Part shown: positions 26,206 through 36,644 of the stretch, one piece after another
Position numbering within the stretch: the first letter of the stretch is position 1
Layout: each line of letters starts with the position of its first letter
Origin: CAZNPA01 sp964575095
Lineage (GTDB): Bacteria; Pseudomonadota; Alphaproteobacteria; Rickettsiales; SXRF01
Length of the DNA: 64,000 nucleotides
Reading direction: 5' to 3'
Assembly: GCA_964575095.1 (NCBI GenBank)
Contig: CAZNPA010000001.1
Location: 310,001-374,000 of the forward strand
The notes under the pieces: generated by a model
What the model was told of the DNA's origin: nothing
What the model saw: the letters and a program-made list of their open reading frames with translations, nothing else
The model's database searches: none
Translations under genes and position numbers: made by a program

Positions 26206-27325
26206 AGTCATGACCATCGTCGGCACGCGTCCGGAACTCATCAAGATGAGCCGCGTGATTGCCGAACTGGATAGCCAAATGAAGCATGTGCTGGTGCATA
26301 CCGGACAGAATTACGACCATGAGCTCAACCAGATATTTTTCGACGAACTCGGCATCCGCAAGCCCGATTATTTCCTTGAGGCAGCCGGCGAGAATTCCGC
26401 GCAAACGATCGCTGCGGTGATCGCAAAATCCGACGAGGTTTTTGAGCGCGAAAAGCCCGATGCCCTGCTGCTCTACGGCGATACCAACAGCGCCATGGCG
26501 GTCATCGCCGCCAAGCGGCGCAAAATCCCTGTATTTCACATGGAAGCCGGCAACCGCTGCTTCGACCAGCGCGTGCCGGAGGAACTGAACCGCAAGGTGG
26601 TGGATCATTTGAGCGACATCAACATGGTGCTCACCGAACACGCCCGCCGCTATCTGCTGGCGGAAGGCATCCGCCCCGAAACCGTCATTAAAACCGGATC
26701 GCACATGCAGGAGGTGTTGAACCACTACATGCCGCGCATCAAGGCTTCGGACGTGCTCAAGCGCGAAAAACTGCGCGAAGATAAGTTTTTTCTGGTCAGC
26801 GTGCACCGCGAGGAAAACGTTGATTCGTCGGAAAACCTCAAAGATTTTCTGGAAACGCTGCGCGCCCTGGCCGATGCCTACGAACATCCGGTCGTTGTTT
26901 CCACGCATCCGCGCACACGCAAAAAACTGGAAACGATGGGAAAGAAATTCTCCCACCCGCTGATCCGATTCTCCAAGCCTTATGGTTTTTGTGATTTTAT
27001 CAAATTGCAAATCTCCGCCGCCTGCGTACTTTCCGACAGCGGCACGATCACCGAGGAAGCCTCGCTGCTTAGCCTGCCCGCCGTCACCCTGCGCTACGCC
27101 CATGAACGTCCCGAGGGCATGGATGCCGGCACGCTTATTATGTGCGGCCTGAAGCGTGACACCGTGTTGGAAGCGGTCAAGGTCGTAAAATCGCAGCACG
27201 ACCGGAACAAGCGGGTTTTCCCGATAGCACCCGATTACCAATCCGGTTCGGTATCGAAGCAGGTGGTGCGCATCGTCCTCAGCTATACCGATTACGTCAA
27301 CCGCACGGTATGGCGTAAGTCCTGA
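26198..27325 (+). CDS. fnlC: UDP-GlcNAc 2-epimerase family, UDP-L-FucNAc-forming (FnlC/WbjD)
   Basis: Final C2 epimerase of the UDP-L-FucNAc route. Start is GTG 26198 with AAGGAG seven bases upstream (inside the end of fnlA), giving MLKVMTIVGTRPELIKMSR. The 375-residue protein has YDHELNQIFFDELGI, LLYGDTNSAMAV, FHMEAGNRCFDQRVPEELNR and SDSGTITEEASLL, the binding and catalytic motifs of the WecB/FnlC family. It converges on the opposite-strand reductase, with a 34-bp tail overlap. Confidence 0.93.
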   Translation: MLKVMTIVGTRPELIKMSRVIAELDSQMKHVLVHTGQNYDHELNQIFFDELGIRKPDYFLEAAGENSAQTIAAVIAKSDEVFEREKPDALLLYGDTNSAMAVIAAKRRKIPVFHMEAGNRCFDQRVPEELNRKVVDHLSDINMVLTEHARRYLLAEGIRPETVIKTGSHMQEVLNHYMPRIKASDVLKREKLREDKFFLVSVHREENVDSSENLKDFLETLRALADAYEHPVVVSTHPRTRKKLETMGKKFSHPLIRFSKPYGFCDFIKLQISAACVLSDSGTITEEASLLSLPAVTLRYAHERPEGMDAGTLIMCGLKRDTVLEAVKVVKSQHDRNKRVFPIAPDYQSGSVSKQVVRIVLSYTDYVNRTVWRKS

Positions 27326-28251
27326 CTCCGCTGCCCGCGGTACCAGGCGGCGGTTATTGCCAATCCCTCTTCCAGCGAAAAAGGCGGCTGCCATCCGAGT
27401 TGCTTTCGTATGTTGGTATCGTCCACCGCCAGCGACCCGATGAGACGCGCGATGTCTTGCCGCCTGCCGGTGAGTTTTCCCAGACAGTGAAAAACCCATA
27501 GCGGCGCCGGCCACAGACGTGCCGGGCGCTGCATGGCTTTGGCCAGCATTCTCAGCAACTCGCTTACCGAAACCGGCTTGCCGTCGGCCACCACGAAGGT
27601 TTTACCGGCGGCCAGCGGATGCTCAAGGCACAGCGTAATCGCATCCACTAGATTGCCGACGTAAATCATGCTGCGCCGGTTATGAATGGCGCCTAGGGGC
27701 AGGGGTAGCCCGCTCGCCGCCAGCTTCAGCAGCCGCAGAAAATTGGCGCCCACGCCCGGCCCATACACCAGCGGCGGGCGCAAAATCACTATCTCCATGC
27801 CGCTCTTGGCCATGGCATGAAGCCCCTGCTCCGCTTCCCATTTGGATATGCCGTAAGCATCTTTCGGCGCCGGGATGTCGGATTCGCTGTACGGCGCAAC
27901 ATTCCCCTCGCCCAGCGCTTTCACCGAACTGATAAAAATAAACCGCTTCACGCCCGCGCGCCCTGCCGCGCGCGCCAGCGCCAATGTTCCCTCGGTATTG
28001 GTTTTTCGGTATGCTGCCAGCTGGTCGCCGGTATCCTTGAGGTCATGCACGCGCGCCGCCAGATGCACCACGGCCTCGGCGCCGGACAACGCCGCGCGCC
28101 AATCCGTATCCTTATCGAGATCGCCGACGGCGATCTCGGCCGAATCAGCACTTTTCCGCACCGCCCGCACGACGCTATGGCCTCTGGTTTCAAGGAAGCC
28201 GGTCAACGCCTTGCCGACGAAACCATTGCTGCCCGTGACCAGTAGTTTCAT
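27292..28251 (-). CDS. NAD-dependent epimerase/reductase (WbpV-like SDR)
   Basis: A 319-residue extended SDR: MKLLVTGSNGFVGKALTGFL cofactor loop, AAVVHLAARVHD-type region (EAVVHLAARVHDLKD), FISSVKALGE and AYGISKWEAE with the catalytic Tyr and Lys. The closest recognisable type is the UDP-4-keto-hexosamine reductase/epimerase (WbpV, GalE-like) that makes QuiNAc or FucNAc at the edge of O-antigen loci. The upstream in-frame ATG at 28305 would run into the tRNA, so 28251 is taken. It is the only locus gene on the minus strand. Confidence 0.8.
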   Translation of the reverse strand: MKLLVTGSNGFVGKALTGFLETRGHSVVRAVRKSADSAEIAVGDLDKDTDWRAALSGAEAVVHLAARVHDLKDTGDQLAAYRKTNTEGTLALARAAGRAGVKRFIFISSVKALGEGNVAPYSESDIPAPKDAYGISKWEAEQGLHAMAKSGMEIVILRPPLVYGPGVGANFLRLLKLAASGLPLPLGAIHNRRSMIYVGNLVDAITLCLEHPLAAGKTFVVADGKPVSVSELLRMLAKAMQRPARLWPAPLWVFHCLGKLTGRRQDIARLIGSLAVDDTNIRKQLGWQPPFSLEEGLAITAAWYRGQRSQDLRHTVRLT

Positions 28252-28272
28252 GTGTGCGCCTGATGCAAAGTA

Positions 28273-28350
28273 TGGGGCGAGTGACCGGGGTCGAACCGGC
28301 GACATCCAGAATCACAATCTGGCGCTCTAACCAACTGAGCTACACCCGCC
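28273..28350 (-). tRNA. tRNA-His (GTG)
   Basis: Read on the minus strand, the 78-nt gene folds as a cloverleaf: acceptor GCGGGTG paired with CACTCGC, D-arm GCTC...GAGC, anticodon loop TTGTGAT (anticodon GTG), T-arm with GGTTCGACCCC, and an encoded CCA. The -1 base is an encoded G that can pair with C73, the universal identity pair for histidyl-tRNA synthetase. Its 3' end faces the polysaccharide locus. Confidence 0.95.
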
Positions 28351-28353
28351 ATA

Positions 28354-28480
28354 TTTTGTCATCCCGGCGAAGGCCGGGATCCAGCATAGTAAAAATAAGG
28401 GGATAAGCTATAGGTTTAATACTATTTCCGGTCAAGTGCTTGGTTGGAACCGAATCCCGGCCTTCGCCGGGATGACAAAA
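28354..28480. repeat. Inverted pair of a 27-bp palindromic repeat (family R1)
   Basis: Positions 28354-28380 and 28454-28480 are perfect inverted copies of a 27-bp unit with the core CCCGGCGAAGGCCGGG, itself a hairpin. The right copy abuts the coaD stop and may act as a bidirectional terminator; the left one follows the tRNA 5' side. The unit (GTCATCCCGGCGAAGG...) belongs to a type of interspersed repeat common in alphaproteobacterial spacers. The ~70 bp between the arms has no gene. Confidence 0.85.
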
Positions 28481-28978
28481 TTAGTGAATCCCCGCGAAAT
28501 GCGCCTTTAAATGTTTCGCCACATTCGGTGAAACAAACGACGAAATATCGCCACCCAGCCGCACGATCTGTTTCACAAACCGCGACGAGATGAAATGCGT
28601 GTTCTCAGAGGCGGTGAGGAACACCGTTTCCATCGACGGATTAAGGCGGCTGTTCATGCACGCCATCTGGAATTCGTATTCGAAATCGGATACGGCGCGG
28701 AGGCCCCTGATGAGCAGCGTCGCGCCGACTTCCTCGGCGAAATCGACGAGCAGTCCGGGAAATGTTTTCACTTCGATGCGCTTGGCGTCGGCGCCGAACT
28801 GCTGCATGTCCTCGCGCACCAGCATCGCCCGCTCGTCGAGCGCGAAGATCGGCGCCTTGCCGGTATCGAGCGCCACGCCGATGACGAGCCTGTCGACCAC
28901 ATTCATCGCCCGCTTGATGATGTCCAGGTGCCCAACAGTAATCGGGTCGAAGGTTCCGGGATAAACGCCAACGCGCAT
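28481..28978 (-). CDS. coaD: Phosphopantetheine adenylyltransferase
   Basis: Penultimate step of coenzyme A synthesis: 4'-phosphopantetheine plus ATP to dephospho-CoA. The 165-residue protein has GVYPGTFDPITVGHLDIIKR with the T/HxGH motif, RGLRAVSDFEYEFQMACMN and the C-terminal SSRFVKQIVRLGGDISSFV segment. It follows gyrA by 2 bp on the same strand, a gene pairing common in alphaproteobacteria. Confidence 0.96.
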   Translation of the reverse strand: MRVGVYPGTFDPITVGHLDIIKRAMNVVDRLVIGVALDTGKAPIFALDERAMLVREDMQQFGADAKRIEVKTFPGLLVDFAEEVGATLLIRGLRAVSDFEYEFQMACMNSRLNPSMETVFLTASENTHFISSRFVKQIVRLGGDISSFVSPNVAKHLKAHFAGIH

Positions 28979-28980
28979 GC

Positions 28981-31734
<2,754 letters not shown>

Positions 31735-31756
31735 GGGCTATCCTTTTTTTGTTGTT

Positions 31757-31780
31757 GTCATCCCCGCGCAGACGGGGATC
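31757..31780. repeat. Diverged copy of palindromic repeat R1
   Basis: GTCATCCCCGCGCAGACGGG... directly upstream of gyrA has the GTCATCCC start of the R1 unit and a CCCCG/CGGGG stem. It lies in the gyrA 5' region on the minus strand, so it would be transcribed in the leader if the promoter is further up. The rest of 31735-31958 is AT-rich; I see no gene in it. Confidence 0.6.
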
Positions 31781-31958
31781 TTAGGCTGCGAAAAATGATA
31801 TAAAATTTGTAGCAGATGACACTCTGGAATCAACAGAATAAGTACAAAATTTACGTTGAAAAACCACCTCTATTTTCAATTGTCACTAAATCTTAATATG
31901 ACAATCCCGCTCTCTCTCATTACAATGAGGCCCAATAATAATTCTGTGGGAATATTGC

Positions 31959-32462
31959 ATGTCTAATACTAAAAAAATTGCGTTTGTTTTTGATGACAAT
32001 AAAATACGTTTCTCACTACCTTTTTCACGCCTTGTAATTCCTGCCCTTGCATCGGCAGGTTACGAAGTAAACCATTACGCCTATGTAAATGAAGATAATC
32101 TGAAAGAGATAGAGTCGGCAGATCCCGCGAATACTATCGTATTGACCAGCACAATGAGTAGTCAGGCCATTTCCCCTATTCCTCCGGGTTTTGACGTCGC
32201 TGGCATTGCCGGTAGAAAATTGATGCCTACAGTAATGTATAGCGATGTGAATATTATTAATCGAGAACCGAGAAAAGATATGCTTACAAAAGTAAATCCA
32301 AAGGCAGTTTTCTACGAAGTCGGAATACCTTCATTTAAGGACATCGATGGTTTCTTACGGGCAATAGATCGAGCTATCGCTAACCAAAAACAGAAGGGCG
32401 AACCCGCTCCCGGCCCGCATTCCGCCGCTGTTAGCGCCAGAAAAGATATTCAAATAACGTAA
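31959..32462 (+). CDS. Unknown 167-residue protein
   Basis: Not recognised. The frame is AT-rich compared with its neighbours. The sequence alternates strands and helices (KKIAFVFDDNKIRFSLPFSRLVIPAL, YEVNHYAYV, ANTIVLTSTMSSQ, LMPTVMYSDV, PKAVFYEVGI, FLRAIDRAIANQ), which fits a single alpha/beta domain of receiver or Rossmann-like size but without the phosphorylation-site pattern of a response regulator. The tail is Pro/Ala-rich. GTGGGAA lies 8 bp before ATG. It is followed after 15 bp by a second unknown gene, so the two are probably co-transcribed. Confidence 0.65.
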   Translation: MSNTKKIAFVFDDNKIRFSLPFSRLVIPALASAGYEVNHYAYVNEDNLKEIESADPANTIVLTSTMSSQAISPIPPGFDVAGIAGRKLMPTVMYSDVNIINREPRKDMLTKVNPKAVFYEVGIPSFKDIDGFLRAIDRAIANQKQKGEPAPGPHSAAVSARKDIQIT

Positions 32463-32477
32463 TCACTCCAGAAATAA

Positions 32478-33038
32478 ATGAGCACCAGTCCGATCAATCT
32501 TTCCGATGACGCCGAAGAAAAACTATACGCCATTTCCGACAAGCTGGCGCGGTTTCAGGCCGGGCTGGTCGATCCATTGATGGAAGCGTTGCCGGACGCG
32601 AAAAAAGCATTGGCCTCCGAAAAATCAACGGCCACGGATCAACGTTCATATGCCGATGCGTTCGCCTTAACCGGATCATTCCATGAGGCCGGTATTTTGC
32701 GTGATATGGTTGATGCACTTTCAGGCAGAAAACTGGGGAACCCAGAAAAAACTCTGCTGGCACATTCCCAAGAACATTCTCGGAAAGAAAAATCGGAATA
32801 TCTATTCAACACAGGAAACGACATATTTACGACCATGATCCAACTGATATTGAATTATCAGAAACACGCTCCAAACCTGCCGGAAAATCCAGATTTTGAT
32901 GAGATTAAATCGCTTCTGGCGAACGAAGCCCTGACCCAAGAATTACGACAGAAAATGGAAGAAATGACGCAAAAAACCGACGGCGGCTTCCGTGCAACAA
33001 TAAACGCAAGAAACGAAAGCGGGCAGAGGCGGCCCTAA
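32478..33038 (+). CDS. Unknown 186-residue helical protein
   Basis: Not recognised. The protein is predicted almost wholly helical and strongly charged (DDAEEKLYAISDKLARFQAGL, KTLLAHSQEHSRKEKSEYLF, ALTQELRQKMEEMTQK), soluble, with no signal peptide or membrane segment and no cysteine. It ends in a basic, disordered-looking tail. It follows the previous unknown gene by 15 bp and precedes the sigma-54 promoter of flgE, but nothing ties it to the flagellum. Confidence 0.65.
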   Translation: MSTSPINLSDDAEEKLYAISDKLARFQAGLVDPLMEALPDAKKALASEKSTATDQRSYADAFALTGSFHEAGILRDMVDALSGRKLGNPEKTLLAHSQEHSRKEKSEYLFNTGNDIFTTMIQLILNYQKHAPNLPENPDFDEIKSLLANEALTQELRQKMEEMTQKTDGGFRATINARNESGQRRP

Positions 33039-33085
33039 TAGTTGCCTTGTCTCCGCTCTTGCCCAGATTTCCCGGCTTTTAGCAC

Positions 33086-33101
33086 TGGCACGGCAATTGC
33101 T
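33086..33101 (+). promoter_or_regulatory. Sigma-54 promoter of flgE
   Basis: TGGCACGGCAATTGCT matches the RpoN consensus TGGCACG-N4-TTGCW at every defined base, with GG (33087-33088) and GC (33099-33100) spaced by the required 10 bp. The -12 GC lies 40 bp before the flgE start. Hook genes are sigma-54 dependent in Caulobacter and other flagellated bacteria, so location and sequence agree. An enhancer-binding activator (FlbD/FlrC type) is expected but its gene is not in the window. Confidence 0.88.
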
Positions 33102-33140
33102 TACTCTTAGTAGTTAGCCACTAACTATCAGGGGTTTGCC

Positions 33141-34523
33141 ATGGGTATATTTTCAGCGCTCGGCGTCGGGGTATCGGGTTTGCAGTCGCAGGCCAATAAG
33201 CTCAACGTCATTTCCGATAATATCGCCAACATCAATACCGTCGGCTACAAGCAAACAGTGGCCAATTTCAGGAGCCTGGTCGCTTATAATACCGCTTTTG
33301 CCTATTCTCCCGGCGGCGTTGTCGGCAATAATCGACAGCTTAACAACGCTCAGGGTGAAATGATTAATACCGCTTCGGCCACGGATATCGGCATCATCGG
33401 CGCCGGATTCTTTCCGGTCAGCGATCAGACCACCGCCGGCAACATCCTCTACACCCGCGCCGGATCTTTCAACTCAGACGAAAACGGCAATTTCAAGAAC
33501 GGCGCCGGATATTACCTGCAAGGCTGGGCATTGGATACCACAGGCGCGCTGGCGGCCGGGCTCACCGCCTCAAACGTCGACGCCGCCACGGCGGTCGCCG
33601 GACTCACCACTGTGAACGTCCAGGATCTGACTCAGGGCGCCACCCCTACCACCAGCGTTTTCATGCAGGCTAATCTCAAGGCGGGAGAACTTCCCTGGGC
33701 CGGGCCGCCGGCTTACGACGCCACCCTGGACACCGCAAATATGGCAGAAGGGGTTATCACGCCACATTTTAACCGTGCATTCGATATCATCGACAGCGCC
33801 GGCACCGGCCACAGCTGCAATATCAATTTCCTGAAAACGGCAAGCGATACCTGGTCGGTGGAAATAGTCATCAACCCGGCGACGGATGTCGCGAGCGGCA
33901 ACGGCCAGGTCGCCTACGGCACCGTCAGTTTCAACGGCAATGGCACGCTGGCCGCCGTTAGCGCGTCTCTAACCCAAGCGATAGCCATCGACTGGCAAAG
34001 CTACCCTTCCCCCATCACCGGCGATCCTGATATTACTCCCGCTGCCAGCAGCATTACCTTCACCTGGGGAACGGCAGGGATTCCGACCGTCGGACTGGCG
34101 GACGGATTATCCCAGCTCGATACCGTCTATCACGTCACAAAATTACAGCAAGATGGCCTTCGCGCCGGCGATCTGACCGGAGTGGTGATTACGAACGATG
34201 GCTACGTCACCGCCAGCTACAGCAACGGCACCGTCCGCAATTTCTATAAAATTCCGCTAGCAAATTTTGCCGAGCCTAACGATCTGCAAAGCATCTCCGG
34301 AAATGTGTACGCGCAATCGCTGAAAACGGGCGACCCGACATTCTCCCAGTCGGCGGACGGAAGCGGCGGAAGGATACTATCCGGCGCATTGGAATCTTCC
34401 AACGTCGATCTGGCAACGCAACTGACCGACATGATTATCGCCCAGCGCGCGTATCAATCTAACACCAAGGTCATTTCCACGACCGACGGCATGATACAAA
34501 GCCTGACCCAGATGCTGGGGTAA
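33141..34523 (+). CDS. flgE: Flagellar hook protein FlgE
   Basis: The 460-residue structural subunit of the hook. N-terminal axial helix: MGIFSALGVGVSGLQSQANK and LNVISDNIANINTVGYKQ, the rod/hook signature; C-terminal axial helix: LESSNVDLATQLTDMIIAQR with AYQSNTKVISTTDGM. Between them are variable D1/D2 domains rich in Gly, Thr and Asp. It stands alone with its own sigma-54 promoter, away from the flgF-flgG run at the window end, and meets pepF tail to tail. Confidence 0.93.
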   Translation: MGIFSALGVGVSGLQSQANKLNVISDNIANINTVGYKQTVANFRSLVAYNTAFAYSPGGVVGNNRQLNNAQGEMINTASATDIGIIGAGFFPVSDQTTAGNILYTRAGSFNSDENGNFKNGAGYYLQGWALDTTGALAAGLTASNVDAATAVAGLTTVNVQDLTQGATPTTSVFMQANLKAGELPWAGPPAYDATLDTANMAEGVITPHFNRAFDIIDSAGTGHSCNINFLKTASDTWSVEIVINPATDVASGNGQVAYGTVSFNGNGTLAAVSASLTQAIAIDWQSYPSPITGDPDITPAASSITFTWGTAGIPTVGLADGLSQLDTVYHVTKLQQDGLRAGDLTGVVITNDGYVTASYSNGTVRNFYKIPLANFAEPNDLQSISGNVYAQSLKTGDPTFSQSADGSGGRILSGALESSNVDLATQLTDMIIAQRAYQSNTKVISTTDGMIQSLTQMLG

Positions 34524-34525
34524 TC

Positions 34526-36298
34526 TTATTCCAACTCGTCGATCATTTTCTCGATAATCCCCAAGCCCTGCTTCCAGAAATCGGGCTTGGAGGCGTTGAG
34601 ACCAAAGGGTGCTAAGAGTTCCGTGTGGCGCAGCGTGCCACCGGCTTCGAGCATCGTCAGGTATTTTTTCTCGAAGCCCGGCACTCTGCCTTTGGCGTAA
34701 ACGGCATACAAGGAATTCACCAGGCAATCGCCGAAGGCATAGGCATACACATAAAACGGCGAGTGGATGAAATGCGGAATGTACGTCCAGAAATACTGGT
34801 AATCGCCGGAGAGCTTGATACCCGGCCCCAGACTTTCCGATTGCACATCGAGCCAGTGCTTGCACAAACGATCCAGGGAAAGTTCGCCCTGCTTGCGCTC
34901 GCCATGCACGCGGCGCTCGAATTCGAGGAAGGCCACCTGCCGCACCACCGTGTTCAGCATATCTTCCACCTTGGCGGCGATCAGCCGTTTGCGGCGTTTG
35001 ACGTCTTTCTCACGGCGCACCAGTTCGCGGAAGGTAAGCTGCTCACCGAACACCGATGCCGTTTCGGCGAGCGTCAGCGGCGTATCGCACATCAGTTGGC
35101 CTTGCTTGGCGGCGAGCACTTGATGCACGCCGTGGCCCAGCTCATGCGCCAGCGTCATCACGTCACGCGCCTTGCCCTGAAAGTTTAGCAACAAATATGG
35201 ATGCACACTCGGCACCGTTGGATGCGCGAATGCTCCCGGTGATTTCCCGGGTGTGGCCGGCGCATCGATCCAGGCGTTATCAAAGAATTGTTTGCCGACA
35301 GTGGCGAGCTGCGGCGAGAAATTACGATAGGCCTCGAGCACCAGCTCCTTGCTTTCTTCCCAACCGAATTTTTTGCCGTCGTCTCCCGGAAGCGGCGCGT
35401 TGCGATCCCAATAATCGAGCGCTTTTTTACCGAACCATTTGGCTTTGAGTTTATAATAGCGATGTGAAAGTTTTGGATAACTGGCACGTACCGCCGAACA
35501 CAGCGCCTCCACCACTTCGTCCTCAATATAATTGCTGACGTTGCGCGAGGAGATGGGCTGTTTAAATCCGCGCCACTCGTCTTCGATGGCTTTATCCTTG
35601 GCCAGCGTATTGGTAATCAGCGCGAAGAGCTTGGCGTTGTCTTTAAATACTTTACCGATGACCGCCGCTGCCGCTTTTCGTTCCGATGATTTCTTCGACG
35701 TCATGTACTCGAAAATCTGTGGCTCGGTGAGCATCTTTCCCTTGTAGGGGAAGCGCAGCGTCGCAATCGTCTCATCAAACAGCCGCGTCCACGCCGCACG
35801 ACCGGCGACATATTTCTCATGCAACAGCTTCTCCATCTCATCCGAAAGCTGGTAAGGCTTATAGGCGCGCACGTCGCGCAGCCATGGCATATATTTCTTG
35901 AGCGCGGGAACTTTTAATTTTTCCGCCAAATCGCCGTCGCTGATTTTATTGATGTCGAGGCTGAAAAACAAAATCTGTGTCGTCATCTGCGTCAGTTTTT
36001 CCTGCGTGTTCTGATAAAACTGCGCACGTTTGGGATCGGTCATGTTCTTGGCAAACAGCAGCGAGGCATACGACCCCAGCTTGCCCACCAGCTCCTGTAT
36101 CACCTCATATTCGGAAATCGCTTTTGCCAGTTCCTGCCCGGAAAGCCCACCTACCCTGCCCTCATAACGTTTGCGGAACTCACTGCAAAATTTTTCGCCC
36201 TGCGTAAAATCTTTCACGACCGTCGGCGCGTCCGGCGTCTTATAAAAATCGCTCAAATCCCATTCGGGCAGTTTCTTTTGTGCGGATTTCTTGGCCAT
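34526..36298 (-). CDS. pepF: Oligoendopeptidase F, M3 family
   Basis: A 590-residue cytoplasmic zinc metallopeptidase that cleaves oligopeptides. The zinc motif is LAHELGHGVHQ (HExxH), with the third ligand Glu in the following ETASVFGEQ helix. GAFAHPTVPSVHPYLLLNF and the C-terminal FAFGDCLVNSLYAVY-type segment (YAYAFGDCLVNSLYAVY) match clostridial/alphaproteobacterial PepF-type members. It lies downstream of fdx, separated by 7 bp on the same strand, so it may be co-transcribed with the ISC operon. Confidence 0.93.
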   Translation of the reverse strand: MAKKSAQKKLPEWDLSDFYKTPDAPTVVKDFTQGEKFCSEFRKRYEGRVGGLSGQELAKAISEYEVIQELVGKLGSYASLLFAKNMTDPKRAQFYQNTQEKLTQMTTQILFFSLDINKISDGDLAEKLKVPALKKYMPWLRDVRAYKPYQLSDEMEKLLHEKYVAGRAAWTRLFDETIATLRFPYKGKMLTEPQIFEYMTSKKSSERKAAAAVIGKVFKDNAKLFALITNTLAKDKAIEDEWRGFKQPISSRNVSNYIEDEVVEALCSAVRASYPKLSHRYYKLKAKWFGKKALDYWDRNAPLPGDDGKKFGWEESKELVLEAYRNFSPQLATVGKQFFDNAWIDAPATPGKSPGAFAHPTVPSVHPYLLLNFQGKARDVMTLAHELGHGVHQVLAAKQGQLMCDTPLTLAETASVFGEQLTFRELVRREKDVKRRKRLIAAKVEDMLNTVVRQVAFLEFERRVHGERKQGELSLDRLCKHWLDVQSESLGPGIKLSGDYQYFWTYIPHFIHSPFYVYAYAFGDCLVNSLYAVYAKGRVPGFEKKYLTMLEAGGTLRHTELLAPFGLNASKPDFWKQGLGIIEKMIDELE

Positions 36299-36305
36299 AT
36301 TTTTC

Positions 36306-36644
36306 CTATTTCTTGTCCACCATCATATTGCGCGTCGCCGCCGGAAGCGTGACTTTGATGCCGTCCAGCGCATCCGACATCATGATCTGGCAGCTCAGGC
36401 GCGACGTATGCGTGAGGCCGAACGCCAGATCGAGCATGTCTTCCTCATCTTCCGTCGCCGCTTTCAGTTTACCAAACCATTCCTGATCGACAATAACGTG
36501 ACAGGTCGAGCATGCGAGCGATCCTTCGCACGCGCCCTCCACCGGCACGGAAAATTTATGCGCGACTTCCATGATCGAGATGCCGTTCGGCGCATCGACC
36601 GTTTGCTCATGTCCGTCAGCGTATTTGAAGGTTACTTTAGGCAT
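36306..36644 (-). CDS. fdx: ISC-type [2Fe-2S] ferredoxin
   Basis: The 112-residue adrenodoxin-type ferredoxin of the ISC system, electron donor for cluster assembly on IscU. Ligand cysteines are Cys39, Cys45 and Cys48 (GACEGSLACSTCHV) and Cys86 (SRLSCQ), the C-x5-C-x2-C-xn-C pattern of the family. It overlaps hscA by 8 bp and is the last ISC gene. Confidence 0.95.
   Translation of the reverse strand: MPKVTFKYADGHEQTVDAPNGISIMEVAHKFSVPVEGACEGSLACSTCHVIVDQEWFGKLKAATEDEEDMLDLAFGLTHTSRLSCQIMMSDALDGIKVTLPAATRNMMVDKK

Noticed and set aside
26183..27514. 443-codon open frame on the minus strand over fnlC and the following SDR
   Set aside because: It runs antisense through two well-supported genes, its product is rich in His/Arg/Gln without any domain, and it is a by-product of GC-biased third codon positions.
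28251..28350. Phage or island attachment site at tRNA-His
   Set aside because: The tRNA 3' end faces the polysaccharide locus, but I found no direct repeat of the tRNA end and no integrase gene, so there is no support for integration.
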